A stretch of DNA of 64,000 nucleotides, taken from contig JAYYZE010000029.1 of NCBI GenBank assembly GCA_036340235.1, forward strand, positions 3,008-67,007, given 5' to 3'. The notes below the pieces were generated by a model, which saw nothing but the letters and a program-made list of their open reading frames with translations, made no database searches and had not been told where the DNA came from. The position numbers and the translations under genes are program-made. Source of the DNA: GCA-2862585 sp036340235 (lineage in GTDB: Bacteria > Bacteroidota > Bacteroidia > Flavobacteriales > UBA7312). Shown in pieces: positions 43,436-52,486 of the stretch (the stretch's first letter is position 1; each line of letters opens with the position of its first letter).

Positions 43436-44911
43436 ATGTTTGTAAGAAATCTAGCTATCATAGTTTTTTTTGTTATTACCTTCTCCGCATGCAAAAAAGA
43501 GTTTTTTGAGGATAGCGGCCCTGGTCTATTATCCTTTTCCAATGATTCAATTTTATTCGATACTATTTTCGCTAGTGTAGGAAGTGCTACTCAAAAGTTT
43601 TTAGTTTATAATCGTAATTCAAACCCTCTAACAGTAGAAAATATACGGCTAGTCAATAACAACCCCAACAACAATTTGTATCGAATTAACATTGACGGTC
43701 AGCCCTTAGAAAATAGTCAAAATTTAAAAATCGCCTCTGAAGACAGTATGTTCGTTTTTGTTGAAGTCACCATCAATCCCAATAATGCCAATTTGCCGTT
43801 TTTGGTAACTAATCAGCTGGAATTTACAACTAACAATACAAAACAGTCTGTTGAACTAGTGGCGTATGGTCGAAATGCGCATTTCTACACCCCTCAAGAA
43901 AATCTATTCATTGGCGAGAAAGACACAGTCAACTTTTCCTATTTTTCAATTAAAGATAATACCACTTGGACAAATGACTTACCTCACGTTATTTACGGCT
44001 ATGTTATAGTTGAGCCTAATGCTACCCTTACTATTGAAGAAGGAACTAAACTTTATTTTCACGCAAATTCTGGTATTATTGTTGGAAATCCAATTTACGG
44101 TTCTTCCAACGATGGCGGAACGCTCATCGTCAATGGAGAGTTAGGCAATGAAGTGGTTTTTCAAGGTGATCGATTAGAACAATGGTATGCCGATGCCCCT
44201 GGTCAGTGGAGCCAAATATGGATGACCCAAGGAAGCACAAATAATTCCATTAACTATGCCATCATAAGAAATGCCACAGTAGGTATAAAAGTGGATACTC
44301 TTGGTAATTCCACCAACCCCACTCTTTCTATTAGCAATACCATTATTGAAAATATGAGTGACATTGGGCTATTTGCTCAGGGAAGTCAGGTTGTAGGACA
44401 CAATAACGTTATAAAAAATTGTGGTCGCTACGCCTTGGTTTTAAACATTGGTGGCGACTATGAATTTACACATTGTACTTTTGCTAACTTCTACCCTTAC
44501 GGCGCAAGAAACACACCATCAATTCTTATAAACAACTATTACGAAGATGTTAATGGAAATATTCAAATCAGAGATTTGAATAGAGCAAACTTTACCAACT
44601 GCATCATCGATGGAAATTTAGACCATGAACTCGAACTGCAAAGTAACCCCTCGGGTAATTTCAATTATTTTTTCGAAAATTGTTTACTTCAACTAGGATT
44701 AGATTCGTCTATCACTAAATACAATCAAGAAAGTAGTTTGAAAATAGATAATCAAATGACCATTTTTGAAGATGTCAATGAGGGAAATCTCTACCTATCT
44801 GACGAATCAGCAGCAGTAGACGCTGGAATTGTAACACCATTTAGCGTAGATATAGAAGGAGAAGCTAGGGATGGTATGCCAGATATCGGCGCCTACGAAA
44901 AAGCGAACTAA
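43436..44911 (+). CDS. Exported lipoprotein with right-handed beta-helix repeats
   Basis: From ATG 43436 the 491-residue protein has a lipoprotein signal MFVRNLAIIVFFVITFSAC (Cys19). The first part has a beta-sandwich-like region (ILFDTIFASVGSATQKFLVY). The rest resembles a right-handed parallel beta-helix with short repeats rich in Asn, Gly and Thr (VIVEPNATLTIEEGTKLYFH, then IENMSDIGLFAQGSQVVGHN, HNNVIKNCGRYALVLNIGGD). It ends with VDAGIVTPFSVDIEGEARDG, the tail of DUF1565/choice-of-anchor-like proteins. The role is unknown, possibly surface polysaccharide binding. Its 3' end overlaps the luxC-like gene by 4 bp. Confidence 0.75.
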   Translation: MFVRNLAIIVFFVITFSACKKEFFEDSGPGLLSFSNDSILFDTIFASVGSATQKFLVYNRNSNPLTVENIRLVNNNPNNNLYRINIDGQPLENSQNLKIASEDSMFVFVEVTINPNNANLPFLVTNQLEFTTNNTKQSVELVAYGRNAHFYTPQENLFIGEKDTVNFSYFSIKDNTTWTNDLPHVIYGYVIVEPNATLTIEEGTKLYFHANSGIIVGNPIYGSSNDGGTLIVNGELGNEVVFQGDRLEQWYADAPGQWSQIWMTQGSTNNSINYAIIRNATVGIKVDTLGNSTNPTLSISNTIIENMSDIGLFAQGSQVVGHNNVIKNCGRYALVLNIGGDYEFTHCTFANFYPYGARNTPSILINNYYEDVNGNIQIRDLNRANFTNCIIDGNLDHELELQSNPSGNFNYFFENCLLQLGLDSSITKYNQESSLKIDNQMTIFEDVNEGNLYLSDESAAVDAGIVTPFSVDIEGEARDGMPDIGAYEKAN

Positions 44912-45903
44912 ATCCTTTCCAAAAACGAAAGGGTATCAACGCCATCGGCAAATTCATAAAATTTAGGAAATTGAGTCCGGCCAAATTGCAGGTGGTGACT
45001 GCTTACTACGCATTGTATATGTGAGTCGTTTTCGTCTATGTTTTTTAATATTTCATCATAACTTTCGTATGATTCATAGTGTAAAACACTTACAGGCGAA
45101 TGCCATGAACTATCTTCCTTTACCAATAAAAAACCGTTATCTAAAAAAGAATGATTGGCTAACAAATACATGGCTTTGTGATAATCATAATTATTAGCGT
45201 ATTTGTGGTGATTTATTATATCCTTGTAATCAAAAAACGCTTCAAATAAGTTATCAAATTTGTAGTTTATGGGAACAAATATTTTAGTAACACTTCTACA
45301 TCCCAAACCAAAATACATGAATACGTCTTTTGCTAATGCTTTAAGTTGATCTAAACGTTCGCTACCATCTAGTATGGCAACTGATGTTCTACTTTTCCTC
45401 AACAAATTGGGATAGCCCTTAAAATAGGTTTGAAACTGACTAAATGAATGATTACTACCAGTAGCTATTACTGCATCGAAAGGCTTGTTTATTTTTTCAA
45501 CAAACTTGAATTGATGGGCGTACGTTGAATCAGCCTCCTTTATCAAATCAATAATTATTGGTATTAGAAAACGATCTTTAGACGATAGCTTTACCTGTGC
45601 AATATGGCCAGAAATAAAGACACACAGCAAATCATGCAAACCCACCATTGGAATATTACCCGCCATTATAATTGACACTGTTTTTTGTTTATTTTGCACA
45701 AAGGAATAATTGGCAAGACAGTGTTGTCGCATTTGGGGGTTTAGCTGTTGGGCATGTGCCAACATAGCGTGTCTAATATTTTCGTCCGTGAACCAAGGAT
45801 TATCTATGCATGACTGTCTAATTGCTTTTTCCCAATATTCCTCTTCACTAGTTGCTAAACGCTGTACTATCTCTGCAACGCAATTAATTCTGTTTTCAAT
45901 CAT
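44908..45903 (-). CDS. Acyl-CoA reductase (LuxC-like)
   Basis: The 331-residue protein resembles the LuxC domain acyl-CoA reductases that make aldehydes from fatty acyl-CoA. It has a NAD(P)-binding region (KTVSIIMAGNIPMVGLHDLL), KINKPFDAVIATGSNHS, SVAILDGSERLDQLKALAKD and a candidate catalytic Cys in GLGCRSVTK. It is divergent from a ferredoxin gene (55-bp gap). LuxC-like genes beside a ferredoxin and serC/serA recur in Bacteroidota, as I recall, but I do not know the substrate. No luxD or luxE is present, so bioluminescence is not suggested. Confidence 0.8.
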   Translation of the reverse strand: MIENRINCVAEIVQRLATSEEEYWEKAIRQSCIDNPWFTDENIRHAMLAHAQQLNPQMRQHCLANYSFVQNKQKTVSIIMAGNIPMVGLHDLLCVFISGHIAQVKLSSKDRFLIPIIIDLIKEADSTYAHQFKFVEKINKPFDAVIATGSNHSFSQFQTYFKGYPNLLRKSRTSVAILDGSERLDQLKALAKDVFMYFGLGCRSVTKIFVPINYKFDNLFEAFFDYKDIINHHKYANNYDYHKAMYLLANHSFLDNGFLLVKEDSSWHSPVSVLHYESYESYDEILKNIDENDSHIQCVVSSHHLQFGRTQFPKFYEFADGVDTLSFLERI

Positions 45904-45913
45904 CTTTTCTTGC

Positions 45914-45921
45914 TATATTTG
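45914..45921 (+). promoter_or_regulatory. -7 promoter box (TATATTTG) for the ferredoxin gene
   Basis: A perfect TAnnTTTG lies 37 bp before the ferredoxin ATG at 45959, predicting a leader of about 34 nt. Confidence 0.5.
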
Positions 45922-45926
45922 TACCA

Positions 45927-45934
45927 CAAAATTA
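45927..45934 (-). promoter_or_regulatory. -7 promoter box (TAATTTTG) for the acyl-CoA reductase
   Basis: A perfect TAnnTTTG on the minus strand lies 23 bp before the reductase ATG, predicting a leader of about 20 nt. It faces the ferredoxin box at 45914-45921 across 5 bp. Confidence 0.45.
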
Positions 45935-45958
45935 ACCATTAACTTTTTTTTAAAAAAA

Positions 45959-46306
45959 ATGGCAATAAAAATTACTGACGAATGCATCAACTGTGGGGCT
46001 TGTGAGCCAGAATGTCCGAACAATGCTATATATGAAGGTGGCATGGAGTGGCATTTTTCTGATGGGACAACTCTTAATGGTATGATTTCCCCAAAAAGTG
46101 GTGGTGAATACGATGCTAATGCTCCGCAAGATCCCAAAGACTTTGACGTTTACTATATAGTAACCGACAAATGCACAGAATGCATGGGTTTCCATGAAGA
46201 ACCACAGTGCGCTGCTGTATGCCCTGTTGATTGTTGTGTAGCTGATGAAGATAACGTTGAGTCAGAAAGTGAATTGCTTGACAAAAAAGATTTTCTTCAT
46301 TCATAA
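45959..46306 (+). CDS. 4Fe-4S dicluster ferredoxin
   Basis: From the ATG at 45959 (MAIKITDECINCGACEPECP) the 115-residue protein has two iron-sulfur cluster motifs: CINCGACEPECP near the N-terminus and CTECMGFHEEPQCAAVCPVD with a long insertion between Cys residues in the second. It is a small bacterial-type ferredoxin carrying electrons. Longer in-frame frames upstream overlap the reductase gene and were not used. It lies 7 bp from an exported unknown gene. Confidence 0.92.
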   Translation: MAIKITDECINCGACEPECPNNAIYEGGMEWHFSDGTTLNGMISPKSGGEYDANAPQDPKDFDVYYIVTDKCTECMGFHEEPQCAAVCPVDCCVADEDNVESESELLDKKDFLHS

Positions 46307-46312
46307 TCAATA

Positions 46313-47197
46313 ATGTTTTACCTAAAAGTACCCTTTCTCTTAAAGCTGTTACTAGCGTGTACTTTTTTATCAAACAATGTCTTTTCACAAAAAATTAACT
46401 TTTTAGATTACGAACGTCGGTTACTTGAGGTAGCACCTTTATTGGCTAATGGCCAAAATGATATTGAAAAACGACAAGCACATGACGACTTTTTAAATCT
46501 ATGGGATGAAGTTATTGATCATCCTAAATCAATGAAATTTCCTTTCGACTCTCTAAAATTATATGTACCAATTCTTACTAGCAAGAATAAAAAACTACGA
46601 ATAATAAACTGGTACACACCTCTTGAAAACGGTATTTACAATTATTACGCCATTGTTCAATATTACGATTCCAAAGGCAACTATCAAGTGAAAAGATTAG
46701 ATCCAATTCAAGGCGAAGTCAAAAATTCAAATTCACTTAAACTCACAGATAACCAGTGGATAGGTGCTCTATATTATCATATGTCAAGCTTTAAAAGAGG
46801 AAAAAAAACATACTACTTATTGCTAGGTTGGGATGGTCATAACGAACGTAGTAACAAAAAAATAATGGATGTGTTATCAATATCTAAAACAATTGTTTTC
46901 GGTGCTCCCATATTTAGGTACAAAAAACAAAGACTTCATCGTTTTATTTTAGAATATAAGGAAGATGCTGCCGTATCAGTTCGCTTTTCCGAAAAAAAAC
47001 AATCTATATTCTTCCCTAAACTTATTCCAATTGATGACAATTTTGAAGGGCTTTACGATTATTACGTTCCCGACGGAAGTATTAACGCATTTGAACTTAT
47101 CAATGGCTCTTTCAAGTTTAAAGAAAATGTAGAGAATCCGTTTAAAGTCACTCTGCCAAAAATCAAAAAAATTGATAAAGGATTGTTTTCAGAATGA
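46313..47197 (+). CDS. Exported protein of unknown function
   Basis: This 294-residue protein has a signal peptide ending in VFSQ (about residues 1-26). The mature part is rich in Lys and aromatic residues, with TYYLLLGWDGHNERSNKKIM and YTPLENGIYNYYAIVQYYDS. It resembles conserved Bacteroidota hypothetical proteins I have seen near serC, but I cannot name a domain. It lies between the ferredoxin and serC genes on the same strand. Confidence 0.7.
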   Translation: MFYLKVPFLLKLLLACTFLSNNVFSQKINFLDYERRLLEVAPLLANGQNDIEKRQAHDDFLNLWDEVIDHPKSMKFPFDSLKLYVPILTSKNKKLRIINWYTPLENGIYNYYAIVQYYDSKGNYQVKRLDPIQGEVKNSNSLKLTDNQWIGALYYHMSSFKRGKKTYYLLLGWDGHNERSNKKIMDVLSISKTIVFGAPIFRYKKQRLHRFILEYKEDAAVSVRFSEKKQSIFFPKLIPIDDNFEGLYDYYVPDGSINAFELINGSFKFKENVENPFKVTLPKIKKIDKGLFSE

Positions 47198-47242
47198 TAA
47201 AAAATACTCATTTTTGCACCTTACCATATTACAAAAGTAATC

Positions 47243-48298
47243 ATGCATAATTTCAGCGCCGGGCCTTGCATATTGCCACAAGAAGTTTTCAGAGAAGCAG
47301 CCTCCTCTATTCTTAATTTCAATAACCTTGATTTATCACTTATAGAAATTTCTCATCGTAGCAAAGATTTTGTTACTGTGATGGATGAAGCCATTGAATT
47401 AGTAAAAGAACTGTTAGCAATTCCTGAAGGATACTCAGTCCTTTTTTTGCAAGGTGGTGCCAGAATGGAGTTTTTAATGGTGGCCAACAATTTGATGACC
47501 ATTAATGGAAAAGCTGCCTATCTTGACACTGGCTCATGGTCTTCAAAAGCCATTAAAGAAGCAAAACTGTTTGGAGATACTATTGTTGTGGCAAGCTCTA
47601 AAGATAAAAATTACAGCTACATTCCCAAGGACTACACTATTCCTAGCGACATCGACTACTTTCATTGCACTTCCAACAATACCATTTATGGCACCCAAAT
47701 AAAAGACTTTCCAGCAACTGACTCATTGGTGGTATGCGATATGTCATCTGATATTTTTAGCAGAAAAATTAATGTCTCCGATTTCGACCTGATTTATGCA
47801 GGCGCTCAAAAAAATTTAGGTCCTGCTGGTACTACTTTAGTTATTGTTAGAGATGAAATACTGGGGCATACAAATAGGCAGATTCCAACAATGTTAGATT
47901 ACCAAACGCACATTGACAAAGGTAGCATGTTTAATACGCCACCTGTTTTTTCCATTTATGTTAGCATGCTTACCCTAAGATGGCTAAAAAAGAATGGAGG
48001 CATAGACTGGGTTGAAAAAAGAAATATTGAAAAAGCAAATCTAATCTATAACTGTATTGACAAAAGCGCCATTTTCGAAGGTAGCGCAGCTGCAGGAGAT
48101 CGGTCCAACATGAATGCTACATTTTTGCTAAAAGAACAATTATTGGAAGACACATTCAACAAACGTTGCTTGGAAGAAGGAATTAGTGGTCTAAAAGGCC
48201 ATCGCTCTGTGGGAGGCTACAGGGCATCTATGTACAATGCAATGCCACTAGAAAGTGTGCACGCATTAGTTGAAATTATGACCGAACTAGAACAATAA
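47243..48298 (+). CDS. serC: Phosphoserine aminotransferase
   Basis: SerC transaminates 3-phosphohydroxypyruvate to phosphoserine with glutamate as donor. The 351-residue PLP protein starts MHNFSAGPCILPQEVFREAA, has the LFLQGGARMEF loop and the PLP lysine K190 in YAGAQKNLGPAG. It is followed by serA at 6 bp. A 7/8 promoter match (CATTTTTG, 47209-47216) lies before it. Confidence 0.96.
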   Translation: MHNFSAGPCILPQEVFREAASSILNFNNLDLSLIEISHRSKDFVTVMDEAIELVKELLAIPEGYSVLFLQGGARMEFLMVANNLMTINGKAAYLDTGSWSSKAIKEAKLFGDTIVVASSKDKNYSYIPKDYTIPSDIDYFHCTSNNTIYGTQIKDFPATDSLVVCDMSSDIFSRKINVSDFDLIYAGAQKNLGPAGTTLVIVRDEILGHTNRQIPTMLDYQTHIDKGSMFNTPPVFSIYVSMLTLRWLKKNGGIDWVEKRNIEKANLIYNCIDKSAIFEGSAAAGDRSNMNATFLLKEQLLEDTFNKRCLEEGISGLKGHRSVGGYRASMYNAMPLESVHALVEIMTELEQ

Positions 48299-48304
48299 AT
48301 AATT

Positions 48305-49261
48305 ATGAAAACAGTACTCGCTAACGATGGCATTTCTCAGCTAGGTATAGATACTTTGGAATCTGCAGGTTTTGAAGTAATTACTCAAAAAGTAGCACAA
48401 GAACAATTACCAAATGTCATCAACGAAAAACAAATTAGTGTGTTGTTGGTTCGTTCAGCCACCAAAGTAAGGAAAGAACTTATTGACGCTTGCCCAAACT
48501 TACAACTTATTGGTCGTGGTGGAGTGGGCATGGATAACATAGATGTGGACTATGCCGAAAGTAAAGGCATAGGGGTAATAAATACTCCCGCTGCGTCTTC
48601 GGAGTCGGTTGCCGAATTAGTTTTTGCACATCTGTTCAACCTTGTCCGTTTCGTATATGACTCAAATCGACAGATGCCTCTTGAAGGTGATACTAAATTT
48701 AAAGATCTCAAAAAAGCCTACGCTAAAGGGCAAGAGCTAAAAGGTAAAAAATTGGGAATCATTGGTTTTGGTCGTATAGGTCAGGAAGTAGCAAAGCGTG
48801 CCATTGGACTTGGCATGGAGGTAATAGTAAATGATAAGTTTATAAAAGACAAAGAGATTGAATTAACCTTCTTTGATGGACAAAAGCTAAGCTTTTACCT
48901 AAAAACATCTAGCATAGAAACGGTTCTTCAAAATAGCGATTTTATAACACTTCACATTCCAAAACTCTCAGATAAAGCCGTTATTGGTGAAAAAGAAATA
49001 AAAATGATGAAAGACAGAGTTGGAATCATCAACGCGGCACGTGGTGGTGTTATCGACGAAGAGGCACTCATAAAAGCCATTGAAAAAGGAAAAGTAATGG
49101 CTGCAGGGCTCGATGTGTTTGACAATGAACCCACACCTAGCATCAAACTATTGATGCTTCAAAACGTTTCGCTAACCCCTCACATAGGTGCTGCTACGAA
49201 CGAAGCACAAAACAGAATCGGAAAAGAATTAGCTGATAAAATCATTTCTCATTTCGAATAA
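48305..49261 (+). CDS. serA: D-3-phosphoglycerate dehydrogenase
   Basis: The 318-residue enzyme belongs to the D-2-hydroxyacid dehydrogenase family: LIGRGGVGMDNIDVDYAESK, the NAD motif LGIIGFGRIGQEVAKRA and the catalytic His in TPHIGAATNEAQNRIG. It lacks the C-terminal ACT regulatory domain of the long SerA, so serine feedback is unlikely through that route. Its position after serC makes 3-phosphoglycerate the likely substrate. It runs into the DUF1015 gene after 21 bp. Confidence 0.9.
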   Translation: MKTVLANDGISQLGIDTLESAGFEVITQKVAQEQLPNVINEKQISVLLVRSATKVRKELIDACPNLQLIGRGGVGMDNIDVDYAESKGIGVINTPAASSESVAELVFAHLFNLVRFVYDSNRQMPLEGDTKFKDLKKAYAKGQELKGKKLGIIGFGRIGQEVAKRAIGLGMEVIVNDKFIKDKEIELTFFDGQKLSFYLKTSSIETVLQNSDFITLHIPKLSDKAVIGEKEIKMMKDRVGIINAARGGVIDEEALIKAIEKGKVMAAGLDVFDNEPTPSIKLLMLQNVSLTPHIGAATNEAQNRIGKELADKIISHFE

Positions 49262-49282
49262 TTGGTAATGTAAAATAATGCG

Positions 49283-50509
49283 ATGGCAAACATAGCTCCA
49301 TTCAAAGCAATTCGCCCCACAAGAGACAAAGCATCTCTTGTTGCCAGTCGCTCTTATATTACTTACAGCAAAGAATGCCTTAGAGATAAACTTGCTAACA
49401 ATCCGTACACTTTTTTACATATCATTAAACCGGACGCAAATGCTAAAATACAAGCAAACGGTGTTGAGAAATTCAAACTTATAAAATCTAAATTCATAAG
49501 CTTCATCAAAAAAGGTGTTTTGAAAAGAGATCTTCAAAAGACGTTTTACATTTATCAGAAAATTAATGACAATGGCTTTGCTTTTACTGGAATTGTAGGT
49601 GCAGCCAGCGTGGAAGATTATTTGAACAAAACAATAAAAATACACGAACAAACAATAAAAAAGAGAGAAATTCTTTTTAAAGATTACTTATCGGTTACTG
49701 GTTTCAATGCCGAACCGGTCTTACTAGGCTATCCAAACCACTCTGTAATTGATAATATTATTGAAGAATATATAAAGCGAAGAGCAGAATACGAGTTCAG
49801 TACCACGGATCGAGACAAACACAGTTTGTGGTTGGTAAACAACAAAGAAGATATAGATAAAATAAGTAACGCTTTTTCGGAAGTTGAGACTATTTATATT
49901 GCTGATGGGCATCATCGGTTTGCTTCATCGGCCCTTCTTTACCAAGAAAATACTACAAAAAACAAGCAAAGAAAAGCTCATTGCATGAGCTATCTAATTG
50001 GTGAAGATCAAATTCGTTTTTTGAACTTCAACCGTCTGGTAAAAGACCTTAACGGCCTATCACCAAGCGAATTTATTTCCAAAGTAAGTAAGCGATTTAT
50101 AGTTAAAGCAATGAACTCCATTCATCAGCCAACTCTTGAAGATGAACTATCAATGTATTGCCATGGACAATGGTACTCACTACTTTTAAACGATAATACC
50201 GTAAACCGCAACGACCCAGTAGAAAAACTAGATCCAGTGATACTAAATAACACCATTCTAAAACCCATTTTAAATATTACCAATTTACGGACAAACAAAC
50301 GAATTTCCTTTATTGAAGGAAGCGTATCTTTAACATCAATTCAAGAAACAATTGACCGTCAGGACTACGCTGTTGCCTTTATTTTAAAGCCCATTAACTT
50401 TCAACAAGTTATGGCAGTGGCTAATGAAGATAAAACAATGCCACCAAAAAGCACCTATATTCAACCAAAGCTAAGAAGTGGCTTGTTAATTTACGATTTG
50501 GAAAGCTAA
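49283..50509 (+). CDS. DUF1015 family protein
   Basis: The 408-residue protein has the DUF1015 hallmarks: MANIAPFKAIRPTRDKASLV at the N-terminus, IYIADGHHRFASSALLYQEN in the middle and a C-terminal VAFILKPINFQQVMAVANED. The HH pair with the preceding Asp looks catalytic, but no function is established. It is often found next to serA/serC in anaerobes and Bacteroidota, as here. Its stop overlaps the yggS start by TAATG. Confidence 0.9.
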   Translation: MANIAPFKAIRPTRDKASLVASRSYITYSKECLRDKLANNPYTFLHIIKPDANAKIQANGVEKFKLIKSKFISFIKKGVLKRDLQKTFYIYQKINDNGFAFTGIVGAASVEDYLNKTIKIHEQTIKKREILFKDYLSVTGFNAEPVLLGYPNHSVIDNIIEEYIKRRAEYEFSTTDRDKHSLWLVNNKEDIDKISNAFSEVETIYIADGHHRFASSALLYQENTTKNKQRKAHCMSYLIGEDQIRFLNFNRLVKDLNGLSPSEFISKVSKRFIVKAMNSIHQPTLEDELSMYCHGQWYSLLLNDNTVNRNDPVEKLDPVILNNTILKPILNITNLRTNKRISFIEGSVSLTSIQETIDRQDYAVAFILKPINFQQVMAVANEDKTMPPKSTYIQPKLRSGLLIYDLES

Positions 50510-51156
50510 TGAGTATTAACCATCGTCTTTTAAAGATAATAGACAATATTCCATCAAATGTATCTCTAGTAGCTGTTTCCAAAACAAAAAGCTCCGACCA
50601 GATTAGACAAGCCTATGAAGCAGGTCAACGTATTTTTGGAGAAAATAAAGTTCAGGAATTAGTAGAAAAAGCCGCTTTACTTCCCAATAATATCCAATGG
50701 CACATGATTGGTCATTTACAAACAAATAAGGTTAAATACATTGCTCCTTTTGTGTCATTGATACAAACAGTAGATTCCAAAAAGTTAATGCTAGAAATAA
50801 ATAAAAGAGCGCAACAAAATAACAGAACAATTTGCTGTTTACTTCAATTAAAAGTTGCTAAAGAAGACAGTAAATACGGCCTTTCAAAAGACGAGTTATT
50901 CTATTTAAATTCCATGCCACTTCCACATGTTAAAATAGTTGGAATTATGGGAATGGCCACCAACACCAATAACATTCTAGAGATTCAGTCAGAATTTAAG
51001 TATTTAAAGTCCGTGTTTGACCAACTAAACACCATAAATCCGCAGATTACTATATTGTCAATGGGTATGAGTGGAGACTACGAAATCGCTATTGATCAAG
51101 GTAGTAATATGATTCGCCTTGGCTCATCAATTTTTGGAAAACGAGCTACTTTGTAG
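50509..51156 (+). CDS. PLP homeostasis protein, YggS family
   Basis: The 215-residue protein has a single TIM barrel with the PLP lysine K25 (SLVAVSKTKSSDQI), WHMIGHLQTNKVKYI and the C-terminal SMGMSGDYEIAIDQGSNMIR with IRLGSSIFG. It binds PLP and buffers its level; no catalysis is known. It is coupled to DUF1015 by a TAATG overlap and its 3' end overlaps a small minus-strand gene by 11 bp. Confidence 0.93.
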   Translation: MSINHRLLKIIDNIPSNVSLVAVSKTKSSDQIRQAYEAGQRIFGENKVQELVEKAALLPNNIQWHMIGHLQTNKVKYIAPFVSLIQTVDSKKLMLEINKRAQQNNRTICCLLQLKVAKEDSKYGLSKDELFYLNSMPLPHVKIVGIMGMATNTNNILEIQSEFKYLKSVFDQLNTINPQITILSMGMSGDYEIAIDQGSNMIRLGSSIFGKRATL

Positions 51157-51331
51157 GTTGAATTAATTGCCACATTTTGCCCAAATTAGGATTTTCGGTC
51201 CCTCTGTAAACCTGGCCTGTTTCTTCATCAATAAGAATCCACTTTGAGGGGCATTTAGTTATAACTTTCAGTTCTATTGGCTGATTCAATTCTTTGACTT
51301 CAACCTTGTTTATGATTCTTGTTTTTTTCAT
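51146..51331 (-). CDS. Small conserved-looking protein of 61 residues, unknown function
   Basis: The ATG at 51331 starts MKKTRIINKVEVKELNQPIE. The rest has a compact beta-like pattern with conserved-looking Trp and Gly (WILIDEETGQVYRGTENPNL, then KMWQLIQ). A TTG-started frame six codons longer is also open but less likely. It is the only coding candidate in the gap between yggS and purC. I do not recognise a family; the amino-acid mix is protein-like rather than AT-rich noise. Confidence 0.55.
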   Translation of the reverse strand: MKKTRIINKVEVKELNQPIELKVITKCPSKWILIDEETGQVYRGTENPNLGKMWQLIQPTK

Positions 51332-51514
51332 TTTGAATAATAGTTTCAATTTTTCTTATGTCGTCAAGCAAAGTATTCATTTTTGGCATCGGAAAGACTT
51401 ATAAATACTTCAATTTTTTATAAAAAAATGTAAGTTTTTCATCAATTTCTGTCAACACATCCATTCCTGATGCAGTTATCAAAACATCAATAAATATTTC
51501 ATATCCTATTTACT

Positions 51515-51543
51515 AAAAAAAGTCCCAAGCGAGACTTTTTTTT
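51515..51543 (-). terminator. Terminator of purC
   Basis: AGTC at 51521-51524 pairs with GACT at 51533-51536, extended by a C-G pair, with an A run on the plus strand at 51515-51521 that becomes the T run on the minus strand. It overlaps the purC stop codon. Confidence 0.6.
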
Positions 51544-52486
51544 ATTTCAAATAACTTAGAATATTCATTTCAACCCTTGAGAGGACATCATTAACATCCT
51601 CTTTGACAAATGCATCGCCGGTAATATGCTCAAACAATTCAATGTATCTTTCAGAAACTGATTGACAAAATTCTAGACTCATTTCAGGGATGCTTTGACC
51701 ATCCTTTCCTTGAAATCCATTTTCAATAAGCCACTGCCTTACGAACTCCTTGGAAAGTTGTTTTTGAGGTAAACCAGCATTAAGTTTTTCCTCATAGCCT
51801 TCCATGTAAAAATACCTTGACGAATCTGGTGTATGAATTTCATCAATAAGCGTTATTACGCCATTTTCATCTTTACCAAATTCGTATTTGGTGTCTACTA
51901 AAATAAGTCCTTTTTCGTTTGCCATTTGAGTACCTCTTTCAAAAAGAGCTCTGGTGTATTTTTCTAATTGTATGTATTCAGCTTCTGAAACCAACCCTTG
52001 AGCTAAGATGTCTTCTTTTGAAATATCTTCATCATGGCCAACTTCGGCTTTGGTAGTTGGAGTAATTATAGGCTGGTCAAATTTTTGGTTTTCAAGCATG
52101 CCATCAGGCATTGAAACACCACATAAGCTTCTTTTACCATCTCTATACTCTCGCCAGGCATGTCCAGTCAAATACCCTCTGATTACCATTTCAACCATGT
52201 ATGGCTGACATTTTTTACCAACAGTTACCGATGGATCAGGACTGGCAACTTTCCAATTAGGAACTATATCAGAAGTAGCATCCAAAAATTTAGCAGCTAT
52301 TTGATTCAACACTTGTCCCTTGTAAGGAATACCTTGCGGTAATACGTGATCAAAAGCTGATATCCTATCTGAAGCAACCATCACTAATTGATGTTCGCCA
52401 ATTGAATAAACATCCCTTACTTTTCCTTTGTAAAGATATGTTTGATTTGGAAAATTAAAATTGGTTTCAATTATTACATTACTCAT
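51542..52486 (-). CDS. purC: Phosphoribosylaminoimidazolesuccinocarboxamide synthase
   Basis: PurC joins aspartate to CAIR in de novo purine synthesis. The 314-residue protein is the long form seen in Bacteroidota and yeast: LYKGKVRDVYSIGEHQLVMV, VASDRISAFDHVLPQGIPYK, IRGYLTGHAWREYRDG and LILVDTKYEFGKDENGVITL. It overlaps phoH by 8 bp and ends at a terminator. Confidence 0.96.
   Translation of the reverse strand: MSNVIIETNFNFPNQTYLYKGKVRDVYSIGEHQLVMVASDRISAFDHVLPQGIPYKGQVLNQIAAKFLDATSDIVPNWKVASPDPSVTVGKKCQPYMVEMVIRGYLTGHAWREYRDGKRSLCGVSMPDGMLENQKFDQPIITPTTKAEVGHDEDISKEDILAQGLVSEAEYIQLEKYTRALFERGTQMANEKGLILVDTKYEFGKDENGVITLIDEIHTPDSSRYFYMEGYEEKLNAGLPQKQLSKEFVRQWLIENGFQGKDGQSIPEMSLEFCQSVSERYIELFEHITGDAFVKEDVNDVLSRVEMNILSYLK

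Noticed and set aside
44908..45903. LuxC-like gene as a sign of bioluminescence
   Set aside because: No luxA, luxB, luxD or luxE is present, and LuxC-like reductases occur widely without light production.
45710..45958. 83-codon upstream extension of the ferredoxin frame
   Set aside because: It runs antisense through the acyl-CoA reductase and its promoter, and ferredoxins begin at MAIKITDECI.
51300..51380. 26-residue minus-strand ORF starting MNTLLDDIRKIETIIQNE ahead of the 61-residue gene
   Set aside because: It overlaps the next start in another frame and is very short. It could be a leader peptide, but no regulatory target or conservation can be shown.
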